NCBI GenBank assembly: GCA_002690655.1
Contig: NZFL01000025.1
Location: forward strand, 19,989 to 83,988
Origin: Pedosphaera sp.
Lineage (GTDB): Bacteria; Verrucomicrobiota; Verrucomicrobiia; Limisphaerales; AAA164-E04
Direction: 5' to 3'
DNA length: 64,000 nt
A program made the position numbers and the translations under genes. Below are positions 49,801 through 57,451 of the stretch, in pieces; within the stretch, counting starts at the first letter, position 1; every line of letters starts with the position of its first letter. Below the pieces are notes generated by a model, which saw only the letters and a list, made by a program, of their open reading frames with translations, made no database searches and had not been told where the DNA came from.

Positions 49801-51276
49801 TGGGGCGTTCGCTTGAGTGCGGATGTTGTGCCGCTTTTGAGTTCTGCGGTTTTTAAATCCGTCATGCATTTGGCGAAAACGGATTCAGATCCTGAAGTGG
49901 TTTCACAAATTGCAGCAAGTGCTCAACGACTCCGTCCCTCGCAAGGTTACCCCTTGGTTCAAGCGCTTTTTCAGCGCGATGAATGGTCCAGTGATCCCTA
50001 CATACCGCAGCAGATCTGGTGGGCTTTGGAGTCTCAGATTCGCCAGCAACCAGAGGGAATGCTTGCGCTGCTGGGGACTCCGGATCAGTGGCAGTTTCTT
50101 CTGCTGCGTGAAACGCTGTTGAGCCGCCTGAGCCGCAGGTTGACCTCTGAACAAGATCCGAACAGTCTGACTCTCTGTGCCCGCCTCTTGATGAAGGCAC
50201 CGGATAAGGATGCGGTTTCGTTGCTGTTGGAGGGGATGGAATCCGCGTTGCAGGGATCTCGCCTCGAGGTTTTACCGGATGCATTGGACAAGGCCCTGAA
50301 AACAGTCACGGCAAGGTTTGGGTCGGATCCTTCCTGGGTTGGGTTTGGCCTTCGAATTGATAGCCCGTCAGCTTTTGTCTCTGCCCGTGAAATGGTGGCC
50401 CACTCCCAACAGAAAGAGGAGACGCGGATCGCCATGATCAGCCGGCTCTCGGAGCTGCGCGACCAGCCATCGGTTTTCATCATGCTGCAACTCATCGGTG
50501 ATAGCCATGCTTCTGAATCACTCAAGCTCGCCGCGATGAATGGGCTGCGTCGATTTGATGATGATGCCATTGCGGAAGCCTTGCTCGATCAATTGCCAAA
50601 GCTCGAAGGAGACCTCCTTCAAACCGCATTATCCGTGATGGCCGGACGAACGGAATGGACCGTTGCGCTGTTAACCGCAGTGGATCAGGGTGCATTGGCA
50701 AGGGAAGCCATCTCATTCGATGTCTTGATTACCATGCAGCAGAGGGGGAATGAGCGGATCGGTTCTTTGATCAAGTCCAGCTGGGGTAATCTGCGTCAAC
50801 CGAAAGCTGCCATTACCACACGCATCCATGAGGTCCAGACAACCTTGAAACGTCTGGGCGGAGATGCTCGCAAGGGTAAGGAGCTTTTTGCTCAAGTCTG
50901 TGGGGCCTGCCATGTTCTGCATGGGGAGGGTCGATCCATTGGGCCGGAACTCACCGGTTATGATCGTGGTAATCTCGATTTTCTGCTGCCGGCTGTTCTG
51001 GATCCAAATCTGGCCATCCGTGAAGAATTTGAACTTGTGACCTTGGCGCTGCGCGCAGCAGAGGGGGAGCTGGAAGGGGCTCTGTTGACTGGTTTCATTT
51101 CAGGAATGGAAGCAGGGGTTCTCACTCTGACCGATCTTGCCGGTAATCTTACCCGGATCGCGGAAACCGATGTCGTCAAACGCGAGCATTCCACTGTTTC
51201 CATCATGCCTGAAGGACTTTTGGACACGATGACGGAACAGCAGGTCGCCGATCTTTTTGCGTATTTGCAAAATTAG
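46855..51276 (+). CDS. Multidomain exported protein: ThuA-like + jelly-roll sugar-binding-like + PVC dehydrogenase beta-propeller + HEAT repeats + C-terminal cytochrome c
   Basis: ATG at 46855 proposed (the supplied ORF begins at TTG 46786). LHVVFMVGEQEYETARTLPEF (ThuA-like), NGWVPMNVPSAWEQ...GFGWYRSYVHVPESWRGSRLLLVVDEVSD (GH2-like jelly roll), GLSIDLVLSEPLVKQPLYIDFDERGRMWVVQYIQYPNP (propeller), GKELFAQVCGACHVLHGEG (CxxCH, 50899-50913). Confidence 0.88.
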   Translation: MMTMISKMNALRLSRFFFCRFGVFVTLSFMLPLHGAEPLHVVFMVGEQEYETARTLPEFARQELTPKGIVSSFAHVSRDDSNHFKGLEALADADVLFVSVRRRTPPEAQMQLIRTFLNRGGSVVAIRTSSHAFDRDPPSADYVRWQSFDRDVLGGHYEGHYGNKPPTNPPSKIFLQASQKTHPLLKGLEQQSFLSTSHLYKNREMSAKATVLMDGVVVGMEVREPVTWTHETSSGGRVVYTSLGNTGDFGIQPFRRLLLNAIHWVAGRAVPEQLIHPGLKGDFDPNASLNGWVPMNVPSAWEQHPSGAFADTDGFGWYRSYVHVPESWRGSRLLLVVDEVSDVDEGFFNGIKIGANGAMPPLYQNPSSNIRRPFVIDPDWIRYGEDNLIAWRVYDKEGQGGILKGPVHLSRRDDAIDLQGAWLFRPGDAPSWSQWDHDPDSAEAKQASARFKQIAGVGFAGHAGIVDADIGGRQRRIQEVYEKFKGNTNVHALTEGKGAPLSPDAALESLEVSDGLSIDLVLSEPLVKQPLYIDFDERGRMWVVQYIQYPNPAGLEVLTWDNHLRKVFDAVPPPPPFDRPEHQKFVGKDKITLHEDTDGDGVFETHKTFLDGLNMCTSLAFDQEGIWVMHPPYLLFYADRNHDDQPDGPPEVHLSGFGLEDTHSIANSLKWGPDGWLYGATGSTVTARVKVERGESNKVYPFFGQNIWRYHPVTHHFELFAEGGWNTFGVDFDSKGRLYSGTNGNLQSVYFVQGGYYQKSFGKHGPHTNPYTFGHFFGLPIEGEKVRLVHQWVLYESGAIPSLENHFVGSNSLANKVHALRVMPDGSTFKTAEIESPVTTSDKWFRPVHNVIGPDGAIYLSDWYDARITHVDPRDNWDRERGRIYRLRDTRRSPGYAMDMHRRTTEQLVSSLSDQNQWIRSTARRLLREKKDPAAVALLQERLTNADGATALEALWTLEQMQSLGESTRLLSLNHADPHVRLWGVRLSADVVPLLSSAVFKSVMHLAKTDSDPEVVSQIAASAQRLRPSQGYPLVQALFQRDEWSSDPYIPQQIWWALESQIRQQPEGMLALLGTPDQWQFLLLRETLLSRLSRRLTSEQDPNSLTLCARLLMKAPDKDAVSLLLEGMESALQGSRLEVLPDALDKALKTVTARFGSDPSWVGFGLRIDSPSAFVSAREMVAHSQQKEETRIAMISRLSELRDQPSVFIMLQLIGDSHASESLKLAAMNGLRRFDDDAIAEALLDQLPKLEGDLLQTALSVMAGRTEWTVALLTAVDQGALAREAISFDVLITMQQRGNERIGSLIKSSWGNLRQPKAAITTRIHEVQTTLKRLGGDARKGKELFAQVCGACHVLHGEGRSIGPELTGYDRGNLDFLLPAVLDPNLAIREEFELVTLALRAAEGELEGALLTGFISGMEAGVLTLTDLAGNLTRIAETDVVKREHSTVSIMPEGLLDTMTEQQVADLFAYLQN

Positions 51277-51331
51277 GATTTGTATTTGTCTGCCCGATTC
51301 AACAAAGCTTTCATCACGCCCCTGAAGGCAA

Positions 51332-52417
51332 TTGGGCATGCACCTGGCTAAATTAAGATTAAGAGATTTTCGGAATTATCGGCGATTGGACATGATGTTT
51401 GATCCCGGTTTTCACCTGTTGCTGGGTAACAATGCTCAAGGAAAAACTAATATACTTGAATCCATCTATCTACTTGCCACCTTGCGTTCTTTCCGTGGCG
51501 TTGGTGCCGCCCAAATGATCCGACATGAGCAAGCGGGATTCTTTGTCGGTGCTGAAATCGTGGGGGTTCAGTCTGATGTGATCAAGTATTACTGGTCTTT
51601 GCGTGATCGCCGCCTGACGCTCAATCAGGATCCGGTCAAGCGTCTTTCCGATTTCTTTGGAACACTTCGTTCTGTGGTTTTCTGCACTGAAGATTTGCAG
51701 CTCGTCAAGGGAGCGCCACGGATTCGTCGGCGGTTCATGGATCTTTTACTTTCTCAAACCCAGCCTGCTTATCTGGGTAATCTTCAGCAGTATGCCAAGG
51801 TATTGCGATCGAGGAATGCCATTCTGAAACAGCATCGACCCGATCAGGATGTGCTTGATTCCTTCACGAGAGAACTCGTTCATTACGGGCAAGCATTGAT
51901 TGAGGCGCGCAAACAGTTTGTGCCGCGCCTCTCCCCTCTTGCACGTCTCTCTTACCGTCGAATATCTGATGATGCCGAGGAATTCATGATGGTTTATCAC
52001 CCGACGGTGCAAGGAGATTTCAGGGAAGAGCTGGACAGAGTAAAGGTCAGGGAAAGGCAATATCGATCCACCCTGGTGGGGCCACATCGTGATGATCTTA
52101 AATTACTTCTGAATAATCAGTCTGCAGCTCAATTTGGCAGCGAAGGTCAAAAGCGTAGCTTGGCCATCTCCTTGAAAGTAGCTCAGGCTGAATACTTGAC
52201 CGGACTCTTCGGGCATCCACCTGTTTTATTGATTGATGATGTGATGGGGGAATTGGATCTAGCTCGCCGCGGTGGCTTGATGCCATTGCTTGAACGATCC
52301 CATCATGCCTCTGGTCAGGTCTTTATGACGTGTACTGAAGAAAACTGGCCCAAGGAACTTGGGAGGCGGTTGATCCGATGGAAAGTGGATCAAGGTTCCA
52401 TTCAGCACGCTGATTAA
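51332..52417 (+). CDS. recF: DNA replication and repair protein RecF
   Basis: 361 aa; LRLRDFRNYRRLDMMFDPGFHLLLGNNAQGKTNILESIYLLATLRSFR (Walker A), LVGPHRDDL, GSEGQKRSLAISLKVAQAEYL, PVLLIDDVMGELD. Confidence 0.97.
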   Translation: MGMHLAKLRLRDFRNYRRLDMMFDPGFHLLLGNNAQGKTNILESIYLLATLRSFRGVGAAQMIRHEQAGFFVGAEIVGVQSDVIKYYWSLRDRRLTLNQDPVKRLSDFFGTLRSVVFCTEDLQLVKGAPRIRRRFMDLLLSQTQPAYLGNLQQYAKVLRSRNAILKQHRPDQDVLDSFTRELVHYGQALIEARKQFVPRLSPLARLSYRRISDDAEEFMMVYHPTVQGDFREELDRVKVRERQYRSTLVGPHRDDLKLLLNNQSAAQFGSEGQKRSLAISLKVAQAEYLTGLFGHPPVLLIDDVMGELDLARRGGLMPLLERSHHASGQVFMTCTEENWPKELGRRLIRWKVDQGSIQHAD

Positions 52418-52568
52418 ATTGGAGATCAGTACTTAAATGTGACCTGGAAAATGACGCGGACGCGCTTTTTGGCTTTCCAATGTGCTTGATTTCCATAAAG
52501 TGTTGCCGGTTTTCGGCTCAAAAAGGCCTTAAAAACACAAAAATACAATTACAAAATAAAAGATTCCT

Positions 52569-53603
52569 ATGCCAATCGCAACTCCGAAGCAATTCGCAGC
52601 CATGTTGGACGCCGCACAAAAAGGCTCCTATGCCTATCCGGCGATCAACTGTACAAGTATCATGACCTTGAATTCTGCCTTCAAGGCATTTGCCGATATG
52701 AAATCAGACGGCATTATTCAATTCTCCACAGGTGCGGGTCAGTTTGCTTCAGGTCTGAACAACAAGGATGCCACCAAAGGCACCATCATTCTTGCTGAAG
52801 CCGCTCATCGTCTCGCGGAACAATATGACGTGCTCGTGGCACTCAATACGGATCACTGTCAGCCCAAGGCAGCTGCAACTTTCCTCAAACCTCTCATTGA
52901 AGCCACGGCTGCGCGTCGCGCCAAAGGGGAAAACAACCTCTTCCAGAACCACATGCTTGATGCATCCATTCTTCCGCTGGAAGAAAATATCGCCATTTCA
53001 AAGGAATATCTGAAACTTGCTGCTGAAAACGAGATTGTGCTGGAAGTCGAAGCTGGTGTAGTGGGTGGGGAAGAAGACGGCTCTGCAGGCACTGAAGACA
53101 CTCCTGAAGAACACCTATATACGACTCCTGAAGACATGCTGGCGGTTTACGAAGCCTTGCAGTCTATTGGTCGCTTCACCTTTGCCGCTACTTTCGGTAA
53201 CGTGCACGGGCACTACAAGCCCGGCGCTGTGAAGCTTCGCCCTGACATCCTCAAGGATGGTCAGGCAGCTGTGGTCGCCAAATATGGTGCCGAGGCAGAG
53301 ATGGACCTGGTCTTCCATGGTGGAAGCGGTAGTTTGCTTGAAGAGATCCGTGAAACACTCGACTACGGTGTGGTTAAAATGAATGTCGACACCGATACAC
53401 AATATTCTTTCACTCGTCCGATCGCTGATCATTTTTACAAGAATTATGATGGCATTCTCAAGGTCGACGGTGAAATCGGTAACAAGAAGGTATATGATCC
53501 TCGCAGTTACCTGAAAGCTGGTGAAAAAGGAATGGCAGATCGCATTGCTGAAGCGTGCTCGGATCTTCGCTCTGATGGGAAATCTATCTTTGGAGACGTC
53601 TGA
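52569..53603 (+). CDS. fba: Class II fructose-bisphosphate aldolase
   Basis: 344 aa; YAYPAINCTS, ALNTDHCQPK, LEVEAGVVGGEEDG, FAATFGNVHGHYKPGAVKLRPDIL, LVFHGGSGSLLEEIRETLDYGVVKMNVDTDTQYSF. Confidence 0.96.
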   Translation: MPIATPKQFAAMLDAAQKGSYAYPAINCTSIMTLNSAFKAFADMKSDGIIQFSTGAGQFASGLNNKDATKGTIILAEAAHRLAEQYDVLVALNTDHCQPKAAATFLKPLIEATAARRAKGENNLFQNHMLDASILPLEENIAISKEYLKLAAENEIVLEVEAGVVGGEEDGSAGTEDTPEEHLYTTPEDMLAVYEALQSIGRFTFAATFGNVHGHYKPGAVKLRPDILKDGQAAVVAKYGAEAEMDLVFHGGSGSLLEEIRETLDYGVVKMNVDTDTQYSFTRPIADHFYKNYDGILKVDGEIGNKKVYDPRSYLKAGEKGMADRIAEACSDLRSDGKSIFGDV

Positions 53604-53622
53604 GCCAATCTCATTTTCATTC

Positions 53623-53657
53623 AAAAAAGGCGGTCCATTACGGGCCGCCTTTTTTTG
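53623..53657 (+). terminator. Intrinsic terminator of fba
   Basis: AAAAAAGGCGGTCC-attac-GGGCCGCCTTTTTTT: GC-rich stem (one G-T wobble) flanked by A and T tracts. Confidence 0.9.
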
Positions 53658-53765
53658 TAATAATCAACTGGTATGATCAGCGCTGGGGTTTCTCATCATT
53701 GGCATGGTTGATTCCAATGATAGTATTCTCAGCCGATGGGGATCGGGCGTCTCGGCGGGGTGGTT

Positions 53766-54317
53766 TCAGTAATCCAGAACGCCATAGGTAGAATCGAACC
53801 ACAGTCCGTTGAAATCAAACTGCATGACAGGAGGACTGGCTTCTCCGTGAATCCAGGTGAGCGTGTTTTTACGATTCAGGTGTTCGCTGATCTCGTCCAC
53901 TAATTCCTGATCAAAATGGAGTATGCTGAATCTGCCTTGTCTGAGTTTGTTTCGCTTCAATGCTGCAAAAGCCTCTTCAGCCAGAGATTCAGATGAAACA
54001 GTGATGACCCATTTGCTTAAAGGTGTTTTGGTGGCGACTTTTTTGATCCTTTTGAAATCCTCTGGCTGACATTCACCCCATAATTCGCATTCACCTTGCA
54101 GGTTCCATTTTCCAAATGAAGGTTGGTAGGGTGTATCTTCGTTCAAGGGCTGTCCATTGATCTGGAGGTTTTCTTCAAAGAGCACCGCGTAGGATAAAAG
54201 TCGGAGTGTCAAATGAACGGCTTCTTCCCATCCATGCCGAACCATTTCAATTTGATTCGGTAGCTGACGAGTTGGATCATGACTTTTGAGATCAACGTGG
54301 TAATGAAAGCCCTTCAT
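53766..54317 (-). CDS. YaeQ-like family protein (tentative)
   Basis: 183 aa; EEAVHLTLRLLSYAVLFEENLQINGQPLNEDTPYQ...CELWGECQPEDFKRIKKVATKTPLSKWVITVSS matches remembered YaeQ architecture (RLLAFAL...LSTDDEPDLW...IELWIDLGQPDEKRIRKA). Confidence 0.55.
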   Translation of the reverse strand: MKGFHYHVDLKSHDPTRQLPNQIEMVRHGWEEAVHLTLRLLSYAVLFEENLQINGQPLNEDTPYQPSFGKWNLQGECELWGECQPEDFKRIKKVATKTPLSKWVITVSSESLAEEAFAALKRNKLRQGRFSILHFDQELVDEISEHLNRKNTLTWIHGEASPPVMQFDFNGLWFDSTYGVLDY

Positions 54318-54374
54318 TTGTTTTTAACCAGCGACTTCTGCGCAGTGCAGCAGGTTAACTGGAGTGGTACATAG

Positions 54375-54406
54375 CAAACGCCTCTCCGAAAGGGAAGAGG
54401 CGTTTG
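54375..54406. terminator. Strong hairpin, possible terminator of the sulfatase gene (no clear U tract)
   Basis: Perfect 11-bp inverted repeat CAAACGCCTCT-ccgaaaggga-AGAGGCGTTTG in the 54318-54511 gap. Confidence 0.45.
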
Positions 54407-54511
54407 TCTTAAAACGTCCAATCCCATGAATCATTGTGCTCATCCCATCCTTACTCGATAAAACTTTTGTCTGATAAGGGGAGAAGGATTCTTGTTCCAA
54501 TCATCTGAAAG

Positions 54512-55894
54512 TCACTGTATCAGTCTCATCGGCATCCGTGCACGGTTCTCCTTCAACCATGTTTGAAGCGACTGTTGAAGCGCAGCAGCCTTTGAACTGT
54601 GGATCGGGGCCAGATTGTTCTTTTCTTCCAGATCCTCTTTCAGATTGTAGAGTTCTATTGAATCATCATCGTAGAATTGGATGAGTTTGAAATCGCCACT
54701 CCGAACGGCGCTTCCCAATCGGTTGTTTTTGTGGAAAGCATAATTTGGATAGTGGAAGAACACGTTCCTGCGATTAAGCTGTTCTTTTCCTTTCAGCATG
54801 GGAATCAGACTCACACCATCACTGACCCCTCCCAGGGGTAGTCTTACATCTGCAGCCTCCAGTAAAGTGGGGAATAAGTCCGTGCTGATGACAGGCGTGT
54901 TGGATACTGCGTTGGGCTTGATGTGGCCAGGCCATCGAATCATCCACGGAACTCGGATGCCACCCTCATAGAGATAACCCTTATTGGAGCGAAGAGGTGT
55001 ATTTTCGAAGAGTGATCCGTTGTCTGATGTAAAAACAACCAGCGTATTGGATCGCTCTCCCATGGCGTCCAGGTGTTCAAGCACTCTTCCAATAGCCGTG
55101 TCCATGCCTTCTATCATGGCCATGTAATCGGGGCGTTTCACGCCTGCCCGTTTTTTATATTTTTCGATCAGGTGTTGGGGGGCTTGAATAGGGTAATGCA
55201 CGGAGTAGTTCCACCAGCAGAGAAAGAACGGTTCATCCCGTTTTTGATCCATGAATGAAATGCATTCGTCCGCCAATCTTTCAGGGAGGTAATCACCCTC
55301 CTTGCGTGGGGAAATGTTTGGAATGCGGTAAGGTTCAAAGTAACTGGGAGGTCCCCCGTAACTGCAGCCGCCGACATTCAGGTCAAACCCTTGAAACTCG
55401 GGACGTAATCTAGGCTCAAGTGGACCTTCCGAGTCTTTGTCTCTGGTGTGAGAAAGGTGCCATTTTCCAATGAATCCAGTCGCATATCCTGCCTCCTGTA
55501 AATACTCGGCCAATGTTTTGTACTGAAGTCCAAGATGTGTCGTCCATTCGGCTCCTTTCAGATTGGAGTTTTCAGGAATGTGTTCGGGATTACCCGGTGC
55601 GTGATTGGTGATGTGCAATCGGGCTGGTGAAACACCGGTCATGATGGCAGCTCGCGTTGGAGTGCAGACAGGGGCGGCTGCGTAGCCATCGGTGAAGCGA
55701 ATGCCTTCCGACGCCAATTGATCCAAATGGGGGGTATCCAATAAACCATTCCCCTGACAATGAAGATCCATCCATCCCAAATCATCGGCCATGATCAATA
55801 CAATGTTGGGACGATCATCGGTGAAACCTGAAACCGAGCCCCAAAGCAGTGTGGCGCAATAAAAAGCATGCTTGAAGCGAGTGATCAGAGACAT
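54512..55894 (-). CDS. Secreted sulfatase (arylsulfatase family)
   Basis: 460 aa; signal peptide; PNIVLIMADDLGWMDLHCQG, PVCTPTRAAIMTGVSPAR (CxPxR formylglycine motif), GFIGKWHLSH, VVFTSDNG. Confidence 0.96.
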   Translation of the reverse strand: MSLITRFKHAFYCATLLWGSVSGFTDDRPNIVLIMADDLGWMDLHCQGNGLLDTPHLDQLASEGIRFTDGYAAAPVCTPTRAAIMTGVSPARLHITNHAPGNPEHIPENSNLKGAEWTTHLGLQYKTLAEYLQEAGYATGFIGKWHLSHTRDKDSEGPLEPRLRPEFQGFDLNVGGCSYGGPPSYFEPYRIPNISPRKEGDYLPERLADECISFMDQKRDEPFFLCWWNYSVHYPIQAPQHLIEKYKKRAGVKRPDYMAMIEGMDTAIGRVLEHLDAMGERSNTLVVFTSDNGSLFENTPLRSNKGYLYEGGIRVPWMIRWPGHIKPNAVSNTPVISTDLFPTLLEAADVRLPLGGVSDGVSLIPMLKGKEQLNRRNVFFHYPNYAFHKNNRLGSAVRSGDFKLIQFYDDDSIELYNLKEDLEEKNNLAPIHSSKAAALQQSLQTWLKENRARMPMRLIQ

Positions 55895-56032
55895 GTTTAC
55901 ATGTTGATGGAAGATGGCCGGAGAAGCAATTGAAGGATCAGTAATTTTTGTTACAGCTGATGGACTGAAGTATGTCGAATGAAGTTTCAGCCCAATATGG
56001 ATAGAGGAGTGGAGTTACTTCTGATCAATCAA

Positions 56033-57451
56033 CTATGCCAGAATGCTTTTCAACACATGCCCGTGCACATCGGTGAGGCGTCTGTCCAGTCCATTGTGAC
56101 GATAAGTCAAGCGTTCGTGGTCAATGCCAAGCAAGTGCAACATAGTAGCATGCAGATCGTAGCACCAGATCGGGGATTCTGTTTTCCAACCCCATGGATC
56201 GCTTTGCCCGATACGGGTTCCAGGCCGAATGCCTCCTCCTGCCAACCAGGAAACAAAGGTGCCACCGTTGTGATCACGACCTGAAGTGCCTTGAGTAAAA
56301 GGCATGCGCCCAAATTCGGTGGTCCAGATGACAAGGGTGTCGTCGAGTAGCCCCGTTGATTTTAAATCCTTGATGAAACCTGTGATGGGTTGGTCAACCT
56401 GTCTCGCAATCCAGGGTAGCTCCGTATGAATGTTGGAGTGGTTGTCCCAATTGTTCTTTGGACCTCCAGCTCCGCTCCATATTTGTATGAAGCGTACATC
56501 GCGCTCGAGCATGCGCCTTGCAATCAGACAGCGTGTGCCGAAGTCTCGTGTTTCATCTGCCTCCAAACCGTAGAGGGATTTCACGGAGGCGCTCTCACGG
56601 TTCAGATCAAAAAGTTCAGGAGCCAGCAGCTGCAATCTTGCGGCGTCCTCGTAGGATTGCATCCTGGACTCCATCCGAAGATCTCCACCGGATGCAGCGA
56701 GATGTGAATGATTCAACTTTTTCAGTAAACTCAAACCATCCGATTCGCTTTGATCGGTGATTTCCTTGATCGTTGGAGGGGGACTCAAAAAGGGGACCGG
56801 AGTCTCGCTTGAAGGTTGAATGACGGTTCCCGTGTGTTTTGCAGGTAAAAAGCCTGAGGAGAAATTGCCCTGATTATTGTAAGGCAGCCCCCTGGGGTCC
56901 GGCATGACGACGAATTCCGGCAGATTGCGGTTCAGTTTACCCAGTGCATAACTAACCCACGAGCCTGCACATGGAAATCCCGGCAACGAAAAACCGGTGT
57001 TTTGCATGAAACTCGCAACGCCGTGCACGTTGCTGGTGGATTGCATGGACATGAGGAACGACAAGTCATCCACCATACCGCTCATGTGTGGAAAGACATC
57101 ACTTACCCATTGCCCGCATTGCCCATGCTGCTTGAATTCGAAGGGACTGTCCATGACCTTGAAACCGGGTGAATTGGTCACGGATTCCACCAATTGTCCT
57201 TCGCCTGGATTGAATCGCTGACCGTGCATAGGTTTCAACGCAGGTTTGTAGTCAAAGGTATCCATGGGGCTTACACCACCATTCATGAATAATTGAACTA
57301 CCCGCTTGATGCGGGGCCTGTGGTGAACGTAATCACCAACATGGGGTTGAGTGGCTTCCTCAGCCAAGAGGCTGTTCAGGGCCAATCCACCAAAACCTCC
57401 CCCCAGGGTATTGAGGAAATCACGTCGCTGCATGGCTTTTGAAATACTCAT
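56033..57451 (-). CDS. DUF1501 domain-containing protein
   Basis: Start at MSISKAMQRRDFLNTLGGGFGGLALNSLLA (twin-Arg-like); VVQLFMNGGVSPMDTFDYKPAL, IWTTEFGRMPFTQGTSGRDHNGGTFVSWLAGGGI. ATGA overlap with the upstream DUF1553 gene. Confidence 0.95.
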   Translation of the reverse strand: MSISKAMQRRDFLNTLGGGFGGLALNSLLAEEATQPHVGDYVHHRPRIKRVVQLFMNGGVSPMDTFDYKPALKPMHGQRFNPGEGQLVESVTNSPGFKVMDSPFEFKQHGQCGQWVSDVFPHMSGMVDDLSFLMSMQSTSNVHGVASFMQNTGFSLPGFPCAGSWVSYALGKLNRNLPEFVVMPDPRGLPYNNQGNFSSGFLPAKHTGTVIQPSSETPVPFLSPPPTIKEITDQSESDGLSLLKKLNHSHLAASGGDLRMESRMQSYEDAARLQLLAPELFDLNRESASVKSLYGLEADETRDFGTRCLIARRMLERDVRFIQIWSGAGGPKNNWDNHSNIHTELPWIARQVDQPITGFIKDLKSTGLLDDTLVIWTTEFGRMPFTQGTSGRDHNGGTFVSWLAGGGIRPGTRIGQSDPWGWKTESPIWCYDLHATMLHLLGIDHERLTYRHNGLDRRLTDVHGHVLKSILA

